Shown here piece after piece: positions 1 to 8,662 of a stretch of 64,000 bases of DNA. Both the position numbers and the translations under genes were made by a program. The stretch is from an uncultured Bacilli bacterium. GTDB lineage: Bacteria; Bacillota_I; Bacilli_A; RF39; UBA660. Positions within the stretch are counted from its first letter, which is position 1, and each line of letters begins with the position of its first letter. The notes beneath the pieces are model-generated. The model searched no databases. It had not been told where the DNA came from and saw only the letters and a program-made list of their open reading frames with translations. The stretch lies in assembly GCA_910585045.1 (NCBI GenBank), contig CAJUCD010000003.1:85330-149329 (forward strand). The letters run 5' to 3'.

Positions 1-1278
1 AAATATTCTTATGAAAGATATCAAACTGATAAGATTAAGAAAATTGTAAAGTCAGTACAGGATTATGATGCAGATGATATTTTTCATAATTTAGAAACGT
101 TAGTTTATGATAATAGTGTATGTGCGCAATATATTTTTGATGGTGGAAATAATATTTCTTATAATACTTTAATGGTTGGCTGTGGGCTTAATAAAAATAA
201 TACACAAATTGTTGAACTAATGAATAATATTATGTCTGATAATAAGGATGTACAATATATAAAATTGATAAATAAAAAAACAGATACAAAAGCTATTTTA
301 ACTGGTATTAAGGTAGATAAAGGGTATTTATTTATATATTCTCCTTTAGAAGATTTAGCAGGGGCTAATATTGTTCTTAGAAGTCAAGTTATTTTTATTA
401 CTTGTATAGTAATAATTCTTGCTTGTTTTATATCTTATTTTTTATCTAATAAAATTACAGACCCAATAATGAAAATTACTCGTAAGGCTAAGGAATTAGG
501 TGAAGGAAATTATAATATTGAGTTTGATTCTAGTGATGTATTAGAAATTGATGAACTGGCTAATACTTTAAATCATGTAAGTAGAGATTTATCAAAGATA
601 GATGAACTTAGACGAGACTTGATGGCTAATGTATCTCATGATTTAAAAACTCCTTTAACTATGATTAGAGCTTATGCTGAAATGATAAGAGATATCTCTT
701 ATAAAGATAAAGTAAAAATGGATAAAGATTTAAGTGTTATAATAGAGGAAACAGAGAGACTAAATGTATTAGTTAATGATATTTTAGATTTGTCTAAGAT
801 GCAAGCGGATGCAGATAGTCTTAACATTGAGCAGTTTGATTTATGTGAGCTTATTAAGGAAGTTATGAGAAGATATGATATTTTAAAAACAACAGAAGAT
901 TATAATTTTATTATGGAACTTCCTGATAATGCTAAAGTTAGTGCAGATAAGCAAAAGATGATGCAAGTTATTTATAATTTAATTAATAATGCTATAAATT
1001 ATACTGGTGATGATAAAAAGGTATTTATAAAAGTTAGTAAAGTTAAAAAAGAATATTTAGTGGAAATTAAAGATACTGGAAAAGGAATAAAAAAAGAAGA
1101 AATTCCATATATATGGGATAAATATTATAAAAAAGATAAGAAACATCAAAGAAATGTAGTTTCGACAGGAATTGGCTTATCGATTGTAAAAGAAATTCTT
1201 ACTAAGCATAAATTTGATTATGGTGTAAAGAGTGTTCCTAAGAAAGGTACAACATTTTATTTTAAAATTAAGAAGTAG
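1..1278 (+). CDS. Sensor histidine kinase, 5' end cut by window edge
   Basis: The reading frame is open from base 1, so the N-terminus lies outside the window; at least 425 codons are present. Visible order: an extracytoplasmic sensor portion, a membrane helix near codons 127-148 (VIFITCIVIILACFISYF), a HAMP segment, the HisKA box with the phospho-accepting histidine in NVSHDLKTPLTMIRAY, and a HATPase domain with the N box (NLINNAINYTGDD), G1 box (DTGKGI) and G2 box (TGIGLSIVKEI). It should autophosphorylate and pass phosphate to a response regulator, probably encoded just upstream. The architecture resembles PhoR/VanS-type kinases of Bacillota; the signal is unknown. Confidence 0.93.
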   Translation, partial: KYSYERYQTDKIKKIVKSVQDYDADDIFHNLETLVYDNSVCAQYIFDGGNNISYNTLMVGCGLNKNNTQIVELMNNIMSDNKDVQYIKLINKKTDTKAILTGIKVDKGYLFIYSPLEDLAGANIVLRSQVIFITCIVIILACFISYFLSNKITDPIMKITRKAKELGEGNYNIEFDSSDVLEIDELANTLNHVSRDLSKIDELRRDLMANVSHDLKTPLTMIRAYAEMIRDISYKDKVKMDKDLSVIIEETERLNVLVNDILDLSKMQADADSLNIEQFDLCELIKEVMRRYDILKTTEDYNFIMELPDNAKVSADKQKMMQVIYNLINNAINYTGDDKKVFIKVSKVKKEYLVEIKDTGKGIKKEEIPYIWDKYYKKDKKHQRNVVSTGIGLSIVKEILTKHKFDYGVKSVPKKGTTFYFKIKK

Positions 1279-1335
1279 TAATGTGTAAAGCTTTAAAGTT
1301 TCATATAAATAACACAATTTGCACACAATAGAGTG

Positions 1336-1470
1336 GTATACTTATAAACATGAAAGGAGAAGTGATATTTAATAGACATACACACTTTATAAACCTAAAA
1401 TAAAGAAAAATAACATATAAACTCAAACTCACACTTTTTAAGAGAAGGATATAATCTTCTCTTTTGTTTT
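1336..1470 (+). repeat. Small transcription unit, copy 1 of a tandem duplicate
   Basis: This 135-bp unit is almost identical to 1526-1659, at a period of 190 bp. A promoter-like pair precedes it: TTGCAC at 1319-1324 and TTATAA at 1342-1347, 17 bp apart. A conserved central block follows, then a stem-loop terminator. An ATG at 1350 opens a 17-codon frame (MKGEVIFNRHTHFINLK). It has no ribosome-binding site upstream of that ATG; the AAAGGAG lies inside the frame. I therefore lean towards a small RNA, with a micropeptide as the alternative. Confidence 0.55.
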
Positions 1471-1471
1471 T
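1441..1471 (+). terminator. Intrinsic terminator of repeat copy 1
   Basis: AGAGAAG and CTTCTCT form a 7-bp stem around the 8-base loop GATATAAT, followed by TTTGTTTTT. The same hairpin ends copy 2, with one loop change. Confidence 0.8.
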
Positions 1472-1525
1472 ATTGTAAATCATAATAGTTTCACTATTAG
1501 TTCACAAATATTTCACATTGATAAA

Positions 1526-1659
1526 GTATACTTATAAACATGAGAGGAGAAGTGATATTCAATAGACATACACACTTTATAAACCTATACAAAAAAAATA
1601 ACATATAAACTCAAACTCACACTTTTTAAGAGAAGGATATAGTCTTCTCTTTTGTTTTT
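1526..1659 (+). repeat. Small transcription unit, copy 2 of a tandem duplicate
   Basis: Second copy of the unit at 1336-1470, about 90% identical. The short frame from the ATG at 1540 is preserved for its first 15 codons (MRGEVIFNRHTHFINL), but its end differs: it runs through an A-rich run to a stop at 1606-1608. The TTATAA element at 1532-1537 is kept, while the upstream -35 region differs from copy 1. It ends in its own terminator. Confidence 0.55.
1629..1659 (+). terminator. Intrinsic terminator of repeat copy 2
   Basis: The stem AGAGAAG/CTTCTCT with loop GATATAGT is followed by TTTGTTTTT. It isolates the repeat units from the next gene. Confidence 0.8.
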
Positions 1660-1713
1660 GATTTTTTAAATTATTTGTGGTATTATTGTTTATAAAAGAA
1701 AGAAGTGTGGTTT

Positions 1714-3333
1714 ATGCAAACATTTATTTTTGGACATCGTAATCCTGATACTGATAGTGTTTGTTCAAGTATTGCTTTGTCTTATTTGATGAATGAAGAT
1801 GGGGCTAATACAGTACCTAAAGTGTTAGGGCATTTGAATGCTGAAACAAAATTTGTTTTAGATTATTTTAAAGTAAAAACTCCTGATTATTTAAATGATA
1901 CAAAAATTCAGATTAAAGATATAAAATATAATAAAAAAGCAGTTATAAATGAAAGTAAATCTATTAATGATGCTTTTGCTTTAATGCAAAAAGAAAATGT
2001 TACTGCTTTACCAATAATTGATTTAAAAAAAGTATTAAAAGGTTTTGTTACTTTAAAGGAAATAGCTAAATATTTGATTAGTGAAGAAAAGGATCTTGTT
2101 GATACAAGTTATGATAATGTTTTAAACAGTCTTGATGGTAGAGCTATTGTTAGAGCAAATGATGATGTTAAAGGTAAAATTTTGGTTGCTTCTTATAAAA
2201 GTAAGACTTTTTTTGAGGAAGTAACTCTAACTCATAATGATATTTTAATTGTGGGTGATAGATATGGGATTATTGATTATGCTATTGATTCTAAGGTGAA
2301 ATTGATTGTTCTTACTGGTAATCATGAAATTCCTAAGAAGCTTATTAAAAAAGCAGAAAAAAATGGTGTTAATATTATTGTTAGTAAGTATGATAGTTTT
2401 GAGAGTACTAATAAAGTAATGCTTAGTAATAAAGTTATTTCCATTAATATTAATGTAAAACCTGTAACTATTAATTATAAAGCTTTTAGAACTGATTTTC
2501 TTAGTTTAGCTCAGAAATCTAATCACACTCATTATCCTGTTATTAATAATAAAAATGAATGTTTAGGATTACTTAAAATAACTAGCGTTGATAATTTCCA
2601 AAAACAAAAAGTGGTTATGGTGGACCATAATAGTTTTGCTCAAAGTGCTATTGGTATAGAAGAAGCGGAAGTTATTGAAATTATTGACCATCATAATTTA
2701 AGTGCTATTGGTACTAATGTGCCTATTAACTTTAGAAGTATGCCTGTTGGTTGTACTTGTACTATTATTTATAATATGTTTGTAGAAAAAAAGATTGCCA
2801 TACCAAAATATATTGCAGGTTTAATGCTTAGTGCAATTTTGTCTGATACTTTGGTTTTTAAATCGCCTACAACAACTAATGAAGATATTTTTGCAGCAAG
2901 TAAATTAGCAAAATTGGCTAAAATAGATATTGATAATTATGGATATCAAATGTTTAAAGCTGCTTCAAGTGTAAAAGGTATTAGTGTTAATGATTTAATT
3001 AATCAAGATTTTAAGTCTTATAATGTGGGTAATTATCAAATTGGTATTAGTCAAGTTATGACTATGGATTTTAATGAAATTGAAGAAAAAATTGATGAAT
3101 ATATTGAGAGATTAAATGATATTAAAAATGGTAGTTATTTGTGTGTAGTTTTATTTATTACAGATGTTTATAAGAATGGCTCTTATGTAATTTATAATAA
3201 TGATGCAGAGGATATTATTTTAGATGCATTTGATTTAAAAGATGTAAAAGAAGGTATTTATATTCCTGATTTAGTTTCAAGAAAGAAACAGATGCTTCCA
3301 GCTTTGTTAGAGGTAATAGAAAAGCGTGTATAG
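1714..3333 (+). CDS. Mn-dependent inorganic pyrophosphatase with CBS-DRTGG insert
   Basis: A family II (DHH/DHHA2) inorganic pyrophosphatase of 539 residues. The N-terminal metal motif GHRNPDTDSV is at residues 7-16; the further DHH motifs VDHNSFAQSA and IIDHHN lie near residues 300-325, and the DHHA2 domain fills the C-terminus. Between the halves sit two CBS segments flanking a DRTGG-like domain, which in characterised relatives bind adenine nucleotides and control hydrolysis of PPi. The start chosen is the ATG at 1714, because it puts the N-terminal motif at the usual distance; a GTG nine bases earlier overlaps the ribosome-binding region. It stands alone between the repeats and an SDR gene. 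Confidence 0.9.
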   Translation: MQTFIFGHRNPDTDSVCSSIALSYLMNEDGANTVPKVLGHLNAETKFVLDYFKVKTPDYLNDTKIQIKDIKYNKKAVINESKSINDAFALMQKENVTALPIIDLKKVLKGFVTLKEIAKYLISEEKDLVDTSYDNVLNSLDGRAIVRANDDVKGKILVASYKSKTFFEEVTLTHNDILIVGDRYGIIDYAIDSKVKLIVLTGNHEIPKKLIKKAEKNGVNIIVSKYDSFESTNKVMLSNKVISININVKPVTINYKAFRTDFLSLAQKSNHTHYPVINNKNECLGLLKITSVDNFQKQKVVMVDHNSFAQSAIGIEEAEVIEIIDHHNLSAIGTNVPINFRSMPVGCTCTIIYNMFVEKKIAIPKYIAGLMLSAILSDTLVFKSPTTTNEDIFAASKLAKLAKIDIDNYGYQMFKAASSVKGISVNDLINQDFKSYNVGNYQIGISQVMTMDFNEIEEKIDEYIERLNDIKNGSYLCVVLFITDVYKNGSYVIYNNDAEDIILDAFDLKDVKEGIYIPDLVSRKKQMLPALLEVIEKRV

Positions 3334-3373
3334 TTAATAAAAATTTTCAGAATATATATAAAGAGGTGGTTTA

Positions 3374-4126
3374 ATGTTAGCACTTATTACAGGAGCTTCT
3401 AGTGGTATGGGTAAAGATATGGCAAAAATATTAGCTGATAGAGGCTATGATTTGATTTTGGTTGCTAGAAGACGAGATAGATTAGAAGATTTGGCTAATA
3501 GTTTAAGTGTTAATGTTAATATTGTAGACTTAGATTTAAGTATAGAAAAAAATGTATTTAAAATATATGAGAAATTTAAGGATAAAGATATAGATTTGCT
3601 AATTAATAATGCTGGGTTTGGCCTTTTTGGTGAGTTTGTAGCAACTGATTTGAATACTGAATTAAAAATGATAGATGTTAATATAAAAGCTTATCATATT
3701 TTAACTAAGTTGTTTTTACAAGATTTTGTAAAAAAAGATAAAGGTTATATTTTAAATGTTTGCTCTAGTGCTGGCTTTATGGCAGGACCAAGATTATCCA
3801 CTTATTATGCTACTAAGAATTATATTACGAAACTTACTATGGCGATTAATGAGGAATTAAGAGTAAAAAAGAGCAAAGTTGTAATAAGTGCTTTATGTCC
3901 AGGGCCTGTAGCAACTGAATTTAATAAAGTAGCTCATGGAACTTTTAGCATTAGAGAAGCAGATTCTTTTAATGTCTCAAAATATGCTATAGATAAATTA
4001 TTTAAGGGGAAAATGCTTATAGTACCAACATTTATGATGAAATTTACTTTATTTCTAAATAGATTTGCTCCTCATAGATTGTCTTTAATTATCGCACATA
4101 ATATTCAAAAAAGAAAAAGTAGATAG
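3374..4126 (+). CDS. SDR-family NAD(P)-dependent oxidoreductase
   Basis: A classical short-chain dehydrogenase/reductase of 250 residues. Visible parts are the cofactor-binding TGASSGMG near residues 6-13, the NNAG motif near residue 78, the catalytic serine in CSSAG near residue 131 and the YxxxK pair (YYATKNY) near residues 145-150, followed by the PGPV/T loop (CPGPVATEF). The C-terminus is hydrophobic (MMKFTLFLNRF), as in several membrane-associated members such as the DltE/YqjQ group. GAGGTGG precedes the ATG. The substrate cannot be told. Confidence 0.9.
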   Translation: MLALITGASSGMGKDMAKILADRGYDLILVARRRDRLEDLANSLSVNVNIVDLDLSIEKNVFKIYEKFKDKDIDLLINNAGFGLFGEFVATDLNTELKMIDVNIKAYHILTKLFLQDFVKKDKGYILNVCSSAGFMAGPRLSTYYATKNYITKLTMAINEELRVKKSKVVISALCPGPVATEFNKVAHGTFSIREADSFNVSKYAIDKLFKGKMLIVPTFMMKFTLFLNRFAPHRLSLIIAHNIQKRKSR

Positions 4127-4145
4127 TATGGCTGTTGACGCTAAT

Positions 4146-4174
4146 TTGACAATTCAGGGGATTTATGCTATAAT
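4146..4174 (+). promoter_or_regulatory. Consensus sigma-A promoter
   Basis: TTGACA (4146-4151) and TATAAT (4169-4174) are 17 bp apart, and TGC just before the -10 forms an extended -10. This is a perfect match to the vegetative consensus and drives the gene at 4201. Confidence 0.85.
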
Positions 4175-4200
4175 AGTTCACAAGAAAAGGGGTTTTGATT

Positions 4201-4833
4201 ATGAATTATAGTTTTATTGCGTCTGATGGCGATATTGAAATGAATACTGTAAGGAATTTTATTAAAAATAGTTATAATACAGAGAATATTCCACTAGAAT
4301 GGATGCTTCTTACAGCTTTTTATAAATGGGAAATTGTTAAAAATAGTGAATTATCAAGTGTTTTTATTGAGTTTGTAAAAACTTTTTATCCAGATTATTA
4401 TAAGTTTTTTGGTAATGGTCTTGATAGTAGTAAAATGGTTAGTCAAATGTGCTTTTTTGTGAATAATTGGTTTTTGAAAATGTATGCTTATGGAATGACT
4501 GGGGACATAGTTTTGGAAGATGGTAGTGTTTTAAAATCAACTCCAAGAGAACAAGAGCAAAGGAATAGAGCAATAGATTTTGGAGCAATTGTTTATGATT
4601 TCTTAGTACGATATCTTGGTTATGTAATAGTAAATAAAGATAATAAAACAATTCTTAGTGTTAATGACGATACTGATGGTAGAATATTACCTTTACTTAA
4701 TGATGGTTATGATTTATATAAAACTCAAGGTCTAGATTATATTAGAACTTCTGATAATCCTTTAGCTAGAAGAGAATTTGTTGCAGTAACTGAAAATAAA
4801 GCTGTATTACCAAAATCAAATATGTGTTTATAG
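4201..4833 (+). CDS. Unrecognised 210-residue protein
   Basis: I do not recognise this protein. It has no signal peptide or membrane helix. The N-terminal half is helical and aromatic-rich (LEWMLLTAFYKWEIV, MCFFVNNWFLKMYAYG), and the C-terminal half has short polar strands with DDTDGRILPL. The ATG at 4201 follows AAAAGGGG by a good distance; a TTG two codons upstream is unlikely to be the start. It is monocistronic, with a perfect promoter in front and a terminator overlapping its stop, so it is probably well expressed and independently regulated. Confidence 0.75.
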   Translation: MNYSFIASDGDIEMNTVRNFIKNSYNTENIPLEWMLLTAFYKWEIVKNSELSSVFIEFVKTFYPDYYKFFGNGLDSSKMVSQMCFFVNNWFLKMYAYGMTGDIVLEDGSVLKSTPREQEQRNRAIDFGAIVYDFLVRYLGYVIVNKDNKTILSVNDDTDGRILPLLNDGYDLYKTQGLDYIRTSDNPLARREFVAVTENKAVLPKSNMCL

Positions 4834-4856
4834 AGATTAATAATCTCTTTTTTTGT
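4832..4856 (+). terminator. Intrinsic terminator
   Basis: AGAGATT and AATCTCT form a hairpin that begins inside the TAG stop, followed by a run of seven T. Confidence 0.85.
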
Positions 4857-4931
4857 AAATATATTGTTAAGTATATGATAATGTTTATAAAATTTTCGTA
4901 AAATGGTTTACAATATTATTAGGTGATATCT

Positions 4932-5207
4932 ATGTATTGTAAGAAGTGTGGGGCAGCTTTGCCTAGTAGAGGTTTTATTTGTAAGTCATGTGGAATGATG
5001 ATGGATGTTAATCAGATTAAAGAACAAAAAAATTTTTTAAAAGAGAATAAGAGTAACATGGAAGTAAATTTGTTGTCTGATAAGTATAGTAGTGAACCTA
5101 TAAATCGTGATTATAGTAAAATAAAAGAAAATAAATATTTAGGTGCTTTACTAATCGTTTTAGTTGTTATAGTTTTGATAATAATAGCAATTTTAAAGGT
5201 TATGTAA
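4932..5207 (+). CDS. Zinc-ribbon protein with C-terminal membrane anchor
   Basis: A 91-residue protein. It starts with a four-cysteine zinc ribbon (MYCKKCGAALPSRGFICKSCG; two CxxC knuckles within the first 21 residues), continues with a charged linker and ends with one hydrophobic helix (YLGALLIVLVVIVLIIIAIL) and a short tail. This is the common zinc-ribbon, tail-anchored architecture of Bacillota, in which the ribbon faces the cytoplasm. AGGTGAT lies eight bases before the ATG; an in-frame GTG at 4923 overlaps that site and is rejected. No function can be given. Confidence 0.8.
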   Translation: MYCKKCGAALPSRGFICKSCGMMMDVNQIKEQKNFLKENKSNMEVNLLSDKYSSEPINRDYSKIKENKYLGALLIVLVVIVLIIIAILKVM

Positions 5208-5242
5208 ATTATTTTTATGAGCATAATATAAAAGGTGATATT

Positions 5243-5749
5243 ATGCTTTTTGTTTGTTTAGAAATCTTTTTAGCTAGAATAGTTGATGTTTCAATATCCA
5301 CTTTTAGAACAATGATAATGGTAAGAAAAAGAAGTTTTGTTATTCCTATATTGGCTTTTTTTGAAGTTTTTGTATGGTTTATGGCAGCGAGAAAGGCTTT
5401 AAATACAGAAATAGATAGTTTAATGATTCCAATTTGTTATAGTTTAGGTTATGCTACTGGAACTTATATAGGTGGTCTTTTATCAAAAAGATTTATTAAA
5501 GATGTAAATAGTATTGAAGTTACAACTAAAAAAAACAATTATAAGTTAATTGATACTCTAAGAAATGAAGGTTATGCAGTCTCTGTTCTAGCTTTAAAAG
5601 ATAATTATAAAGATCAAAAAGATTTATTAATAATAAGTGTTAAAAGTAAAAATACTAATGAAGTTATTAAACTTATAAAAAATGTTGATAATAAAGCTTT
5701 TATTGTAGTAAAAGATACAAGATTAGTGCATAATGGGTATATAAAATAA
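5243..5749 (+). CDS. UPF0316 (DUF5698/DUF2179) membrane protein
   Basis: A 168-residue protein with an N-terminal block of about three membrane helices (residues 1-85, including FVIPILAFFEVFVWFMAA) and a C-terminal cytoplasmic DUF2179 domain. DUF2179 folds like the small ligand-binding domains at the end of YitT-type proteins. The layout matches the UPF0316 family (YebE-like). Biochemical function is unknown in the family. AAAGGTGAT precedes the ATG. It lies 31 bases before the next membrane-protein gene and may be co-transcribed with it. Confidence 0.85.
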   Translation: MLFVCLEIFLARIVDVSISTFRTMIMVRKRSFVIPILAFFEVFVWFMAARKALNTEIDSLMIPICYSLGYATGTYIGGLLSKRFIKDVNSIEVTTKKNNYKLIDTLRNEGYAVSVLALKDNYKDQKDLLIISVKSKNTNEVIKLIKNVDNKAFIVVKDTRLVHNGYIK

Positions 5750-5780
5750 ACTTTTAATAACAATAATAGTGGTGATGCTT

Positions 5781-6272
5781 ATGTACTATATTAATATATT
5801 TTTTATTTATTCTTTTTTAGGTTTTTTATTTGAAAGTATTTTTACGATGATTATGGGTACTAATTTTAATAGTGGAATATTGTATGGTCCTTGGACATTT
5901 ATTTATGCTTTTGGAATATTTGGTATTATGCTTTTTAATAAGTTTTTAAATAAGTTTGATTTAAAAAAATGGTTAGAAGTTTTTATATTTTTTATTGGTT
6001 CAGCATTTATGATGTCTGTTATTGAATTAAGTGGCGGTTTTTTAATAGAAAAATTGTTTCATGTTGTATATTGGGATTATTCTTATATGACTTTTAATAT
6101 AGGTAGTTATATTTGCTTGGAAGCAGCTTTATTTTGGGGTTTATTTGCAACTTTAGTTAATTATTTTGTAGCACCAAAATTAGATAACTTGGCTAAAAAA
6201 GTTCCTGTTTATATTACAGTTATTTTCATGGCTTTATTTGTAGTTGATATAGTGGCTACTATTATATATTAA
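5781..6272 (+). CDS. Putative ABC-transporter permease-type membrane protein (CmpB-like)
   Basis: A protein of 163 residues with four or five membrane helices, starting MYYINIFFIYSFLGFLFES and containing GILYGPWTFIYAFG. These match the family labelled putative ABC transporter permease (PF06541, ABC_trans_CmpB); real transport activity is not shown for the family and no ATPase is nearby. The ATG at 5781 is chosen because GTGGTGAT just before it is the ribosome-binding site, so the upstream GTG/ATG codons in frame fall within that site. Confidence 0.78.
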   Translation: MYYINIFFIYSFLGFLFESIFTMIMGTNFNSGILYGPWTFIYAFGIFGIMLFNKFLNKFDLKKWLEVFIFFIGSAFMMSVIELSGGFLIEKLFHVVYWDYSYMTFNIGSYICLEAALFWGLFATLVNYFVAPKLDNLAKKVPVYITVIFMALFVVDIVATIIY

Positions 6273-6276
6273 AAAA

Positions 6277-6316
6277 TAAAAACTTACAAACCAAATGGTA
6301 TGTAAGTTGTTTTTAA
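6277..6316. terminator. Bidirectional terminator between membrane-protein gene and tRNA-Cys
   Basis: AACTTACAAACC and GGTATGTAAGTT pair (one A-A mismatch) around AAAT. An A-rich stretch precedes the stem and a T run follows it, so it can end transcription from both sides. Confidence 0.8.
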
Positions 6317-6317
6317 A

Positions 6318-6391
6318 TGGAGGGGCCTACCGGATTTGAACCGGTGCTCAGGGAGTTGCAGTCCCTTGCCTTACCGCTTGGCTAAAGCCCC
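6318..6391 (-). tRNA. tRNA-Cys (GCA)
   Basis: On the minus strand the 74-nt gene starts GGGGCTTTAGCC and ends with an encoded CCA. The acceptor stem pairs with one G-U, the anticodon loop CTGCAAC carries GCA and the T arm reads GGTTCAAATCC. The discriminator base is U, the identity base for cysteine tRNA. Confidence 0.97.
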
Positions 6392-6511
6392 ATTAATATA
6401 TATTATGCAATCTTTCTTTGCAATATTATTGTATTATAATTCTTTAGATTTGTCAATTAAGATATATTGATTTTTCAAGTTAGGTATTATATACTAATGT
6501 TAGTGATTGTT

Positions 6512-7903
6512 ATGAGAAGTAAATTGAGTGCAACTATAGGTGGAAAATGGCAAATTTTAGATTATAATTTAGATGGTGAATTAACATGTATTCCAGATAC
6601 AGGCGAAATCACTTTAGTGATTCATTATGTTGATTATTTTCCCTTTAAAAAGTTTCAAAAATTTAATAAAGTTTCAGATATAAAAGAAATTTGGGGTGTT
6701 ACCTCTTTTAGGCAAAAATGTGTACTTTTAGAATGTCAATTTATTAGTGATTATTCTTTTAATGCCGATCATGAATTAACAATTAAAGCTAAATATTTAA
6801 TATGGGATATGACTAAAGTAAAAGATGAAGAAATTAAATTTAATAAAATGTCTTTTAGATTAACTAATAGTTTATTATGGTCGGGAATGCAATGTTATAA
6901 TTCTTTTAAAAAAGATGATAAATATTTAATATCTTGTGATTTTGGTGAGAAAATAATTAAAAGTGATTTAAAAACAGAAATAAAGTTTTGTGCAACTATA
7001 AATAGCATTGATGGATTTATGCGAGCAGAAAAAATAGAGTTATATCAATATTTGGAAGTAATAATAAAGAAGAGTGAATTAACTCATTATACTGAGTTTT
7101 TAGAAGATATAAAGAAAGTGATAAATTTGATTAAATTAGCTACCAATGAAGAAGTTAATATTAATGAAATTTGTGGTTATAGAAATGATAAAACTTATGT
7201 GTGTGGAGATAAAAAGTATTATTATGAATTTTGTATGGTAACTAATGAGATGCGAAATAATATTTTAAGTTATTGTGATGATACAAATTATTTATATAGT
7301 CTTCCTAATATGATAAGTGAAGGTAAAATAGAGGTATGGTTCAAAACATATAATGATTATAAAAATGTATATGAATTATATTTATTGTCTTATAAAGATG
7401 AAGTTTCCTCAGAGATTAGTTTTATTTATTTAGTTCAGGCTTTAGAACTTTTGCATCGAATTAAATTTAAAAATAAGAATAAGTTTATGAAATATTTAAA
7501 AAATAAATTGCAAGATAAGAAAGAGTTATGGGATAATATTAGAGAAAATAGTGATCAAGAAGATTCTAGATATATAATTCTACGTAGTAGATTGATTGAT
7601 ATGATAGATTGTGATTTTGAAATTAAAAATGATTTTAAAGAAGAAACAATTATAAAATTAGCAGATATAATTACTAATAGTAGAAATTATTATACACATT
7701 TTAGTGAATCTAAAAAAGAGAAATGTGTTAGAAAGAAAAGTCTTTCATATGTTATGGAAATTTTAAGATATTTTATTAAATGTTATGCTCTAAAAGAATT
7801 AGGATTTGATATTAACTATATTAATGAGAAAACAGAATCAAGTTTGGAATACATTAGATATTATAATATGATAGAAAAAATATTAAGTGAAAATGGAGAT
7901 TAA
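6512..7903 (+). CDS. apeA: ApeA-like HEPN anti-phage defence protein
   Basis: A protein of 463 residues with the two-part architecture of ApeA: an all-beta N-terminal domain (starting around GGKWQILDYNLDGELTC) and a C-terminal helical Apea-like HEPN domain. The HEPN ribonuclease signature R-x4-H is visible as RNYYTH, R391 and H396. ApeA was identified as an anti-phage system in the 2020 survey of defence genes, and HEPN nucleases generally act by RNA cleavage and abortive infection. Several start codons lie upstream; the ATG at 6512 best matches the family N-terminus. It sits beside tRNA-Cys and is directly followed by an HD gene two bases downstream. The family call rests on motif and layout, without a profile search. 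Confidence 0.75.
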   Translation: MRSKLSATIGGKWQILDYNLDGELTCIPDTGEITLVIHYVDYFPFKKFQKFNKVSDIKEIWGVTSFRQKCVLLECQFISDYSFNADHELTIKAKYLIWDMTKVKDEEIKFNKMSFRLTNSLLWSGMQCYNSFKKDDKYLISCDFGEKIIKSDLKTEIKFCATINSIDGFMRAEKIELYQYLEVIIKKSELTHYTEFLEDIKKVINLIKLATNEEVNINEICGYRNDKTYVCGDKKYYYEFCMVTNEMRNNILSYCDDTNYLYSLPNMISEGKIEVWFKTYNDYKNVYELYLLSYKDEVSSEISFIYLVQALELLHRIKFKNKNKFMKYLKNKLQDKKELWDNIRENSDQEDSRYIILRSRLIDMIDCDFEIKNDFKEETIIKLADIITNSRNYYTHFSESKKEKCVRKKSLSYVMEILRYFIKCYALKELGFDINYINEKTESSLEYIRYYNMIEKILSENGD

Positions 7904-7905
7904 TA

Positions 7906-8604
7906 ATGATAGAAGAAGTTAAAAGGTATACTTTAGAGTTTTTAGAAGAAGAAAAGTCTGGTCATGGTATGGATCATGCTTTAAGAGTTTTTGATTTAGC
8001 TTCAAAATTTGCATTAGTTGAAGGAGCAGATATACAAGTTGTAGGAATTGCAGCACTAATTCATGATGTTGATGATTATAAAATTGTGGGAGATGCTAAA
8101 TCTTTAGATTTGCTGAATGCCAAAAAAATAATGGATAAAGCAGAAGTTCCTATGCAAATACAAGAAATGGTTTTAAATATTATTAAAAATATGGGTTATA
8201 AAAATTATTTAAAAGGTATTAGACCTAAAACGCTAGAAGGAATGATAGTTTCAGATGCGGATATGTGTGAAGCAATAGGTGCGCATGGAATAATACGATC
8301 AGTTGTGTATGCTGTTAGTGATAAAGGTTCAGGGGTTATTTTTGATAAAAATGTTTGGCCTAATGTTAATATGACTTTTGATGATTATAATAAAAATGGA
8401 ACTACTTATGATACTGATAATGCTATTAATTATTGTTTTGAAAAAATGTTAAAGTTAAAAGATTTAATGTTATGTAAGAGTGGTAAATTTGAAGCAGAGA
8501 AGAGACATCAGTTTATTATTGATTTTTTAAAACAGTTTTTTATGGAAGAACAAGAATTAGATTGGCTCAATTATTTAGATAATTATTTGGAAGAATTAAA
8601 TTAG
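7906..8604 (+). CDS. HD-domain hydrolase
   Basis: A 232-residue HD-superfamily protein. Metal ligands are visible as H20 and H24 (SGHGMDHALRV), the H53-D54 doublet (LIHDVDDYK) and a later aspartate (VSDADMCEAIG). The overall pattern resembles the YpgQ/YedJ group of HD hydrolases, several of which act on nucleotides; the substrate here is not predictable. The ATG lies two bases after the ApeA stop, so the two are almost certainly translated from one message. A hairpin terminator follows. Whether it is part of the defence unit or a housekeeping neighbour is open. Confidence 0.85.
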   Translation: MIEEVKRYTLEFLEEEKSGHGMDHALRVFDLASKFALVEGADIQVVGIAALIHDVDDYKIVGDAKSLDLLNAKKIMDKAEVPMQIQEMVLNIIKNMGYKNYLKGIRPKTLEGMIVSDADMCEAIGAHGIIRSVVYAVSDKGSGVIFDKNVWPNVNMTFDDYNKNGTTYDTDNAINYCFEKMLKLKDLMLCKSGKFEAEKRHQFIIDFLKQFFMEEQELDWLNYLDNYLEELN

Positions 8605-8632
8605 TTATGCAAAAAATGTATAACTTTTTTTT
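8603..8632 (+). terminator. Intrinsic terminator
   Basis: AGTTAT and ATAACT pair across an A-rich loop, followed by a run of eight T. It ends the apeA-HD transcript. Confidence 0.7.
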
Positions 8633-8662
8633 ATGTACTCATAATAAGAATGGAGGTCTATT

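Noticed and set aside
1301..1483. 60-codon minus-strand frame across the small repeat
   Set aside because: It runs antisense through the promoter and terminator of repeat copy 1, has no ribosome-binding site and no counterpart over copy 2 of equal length.
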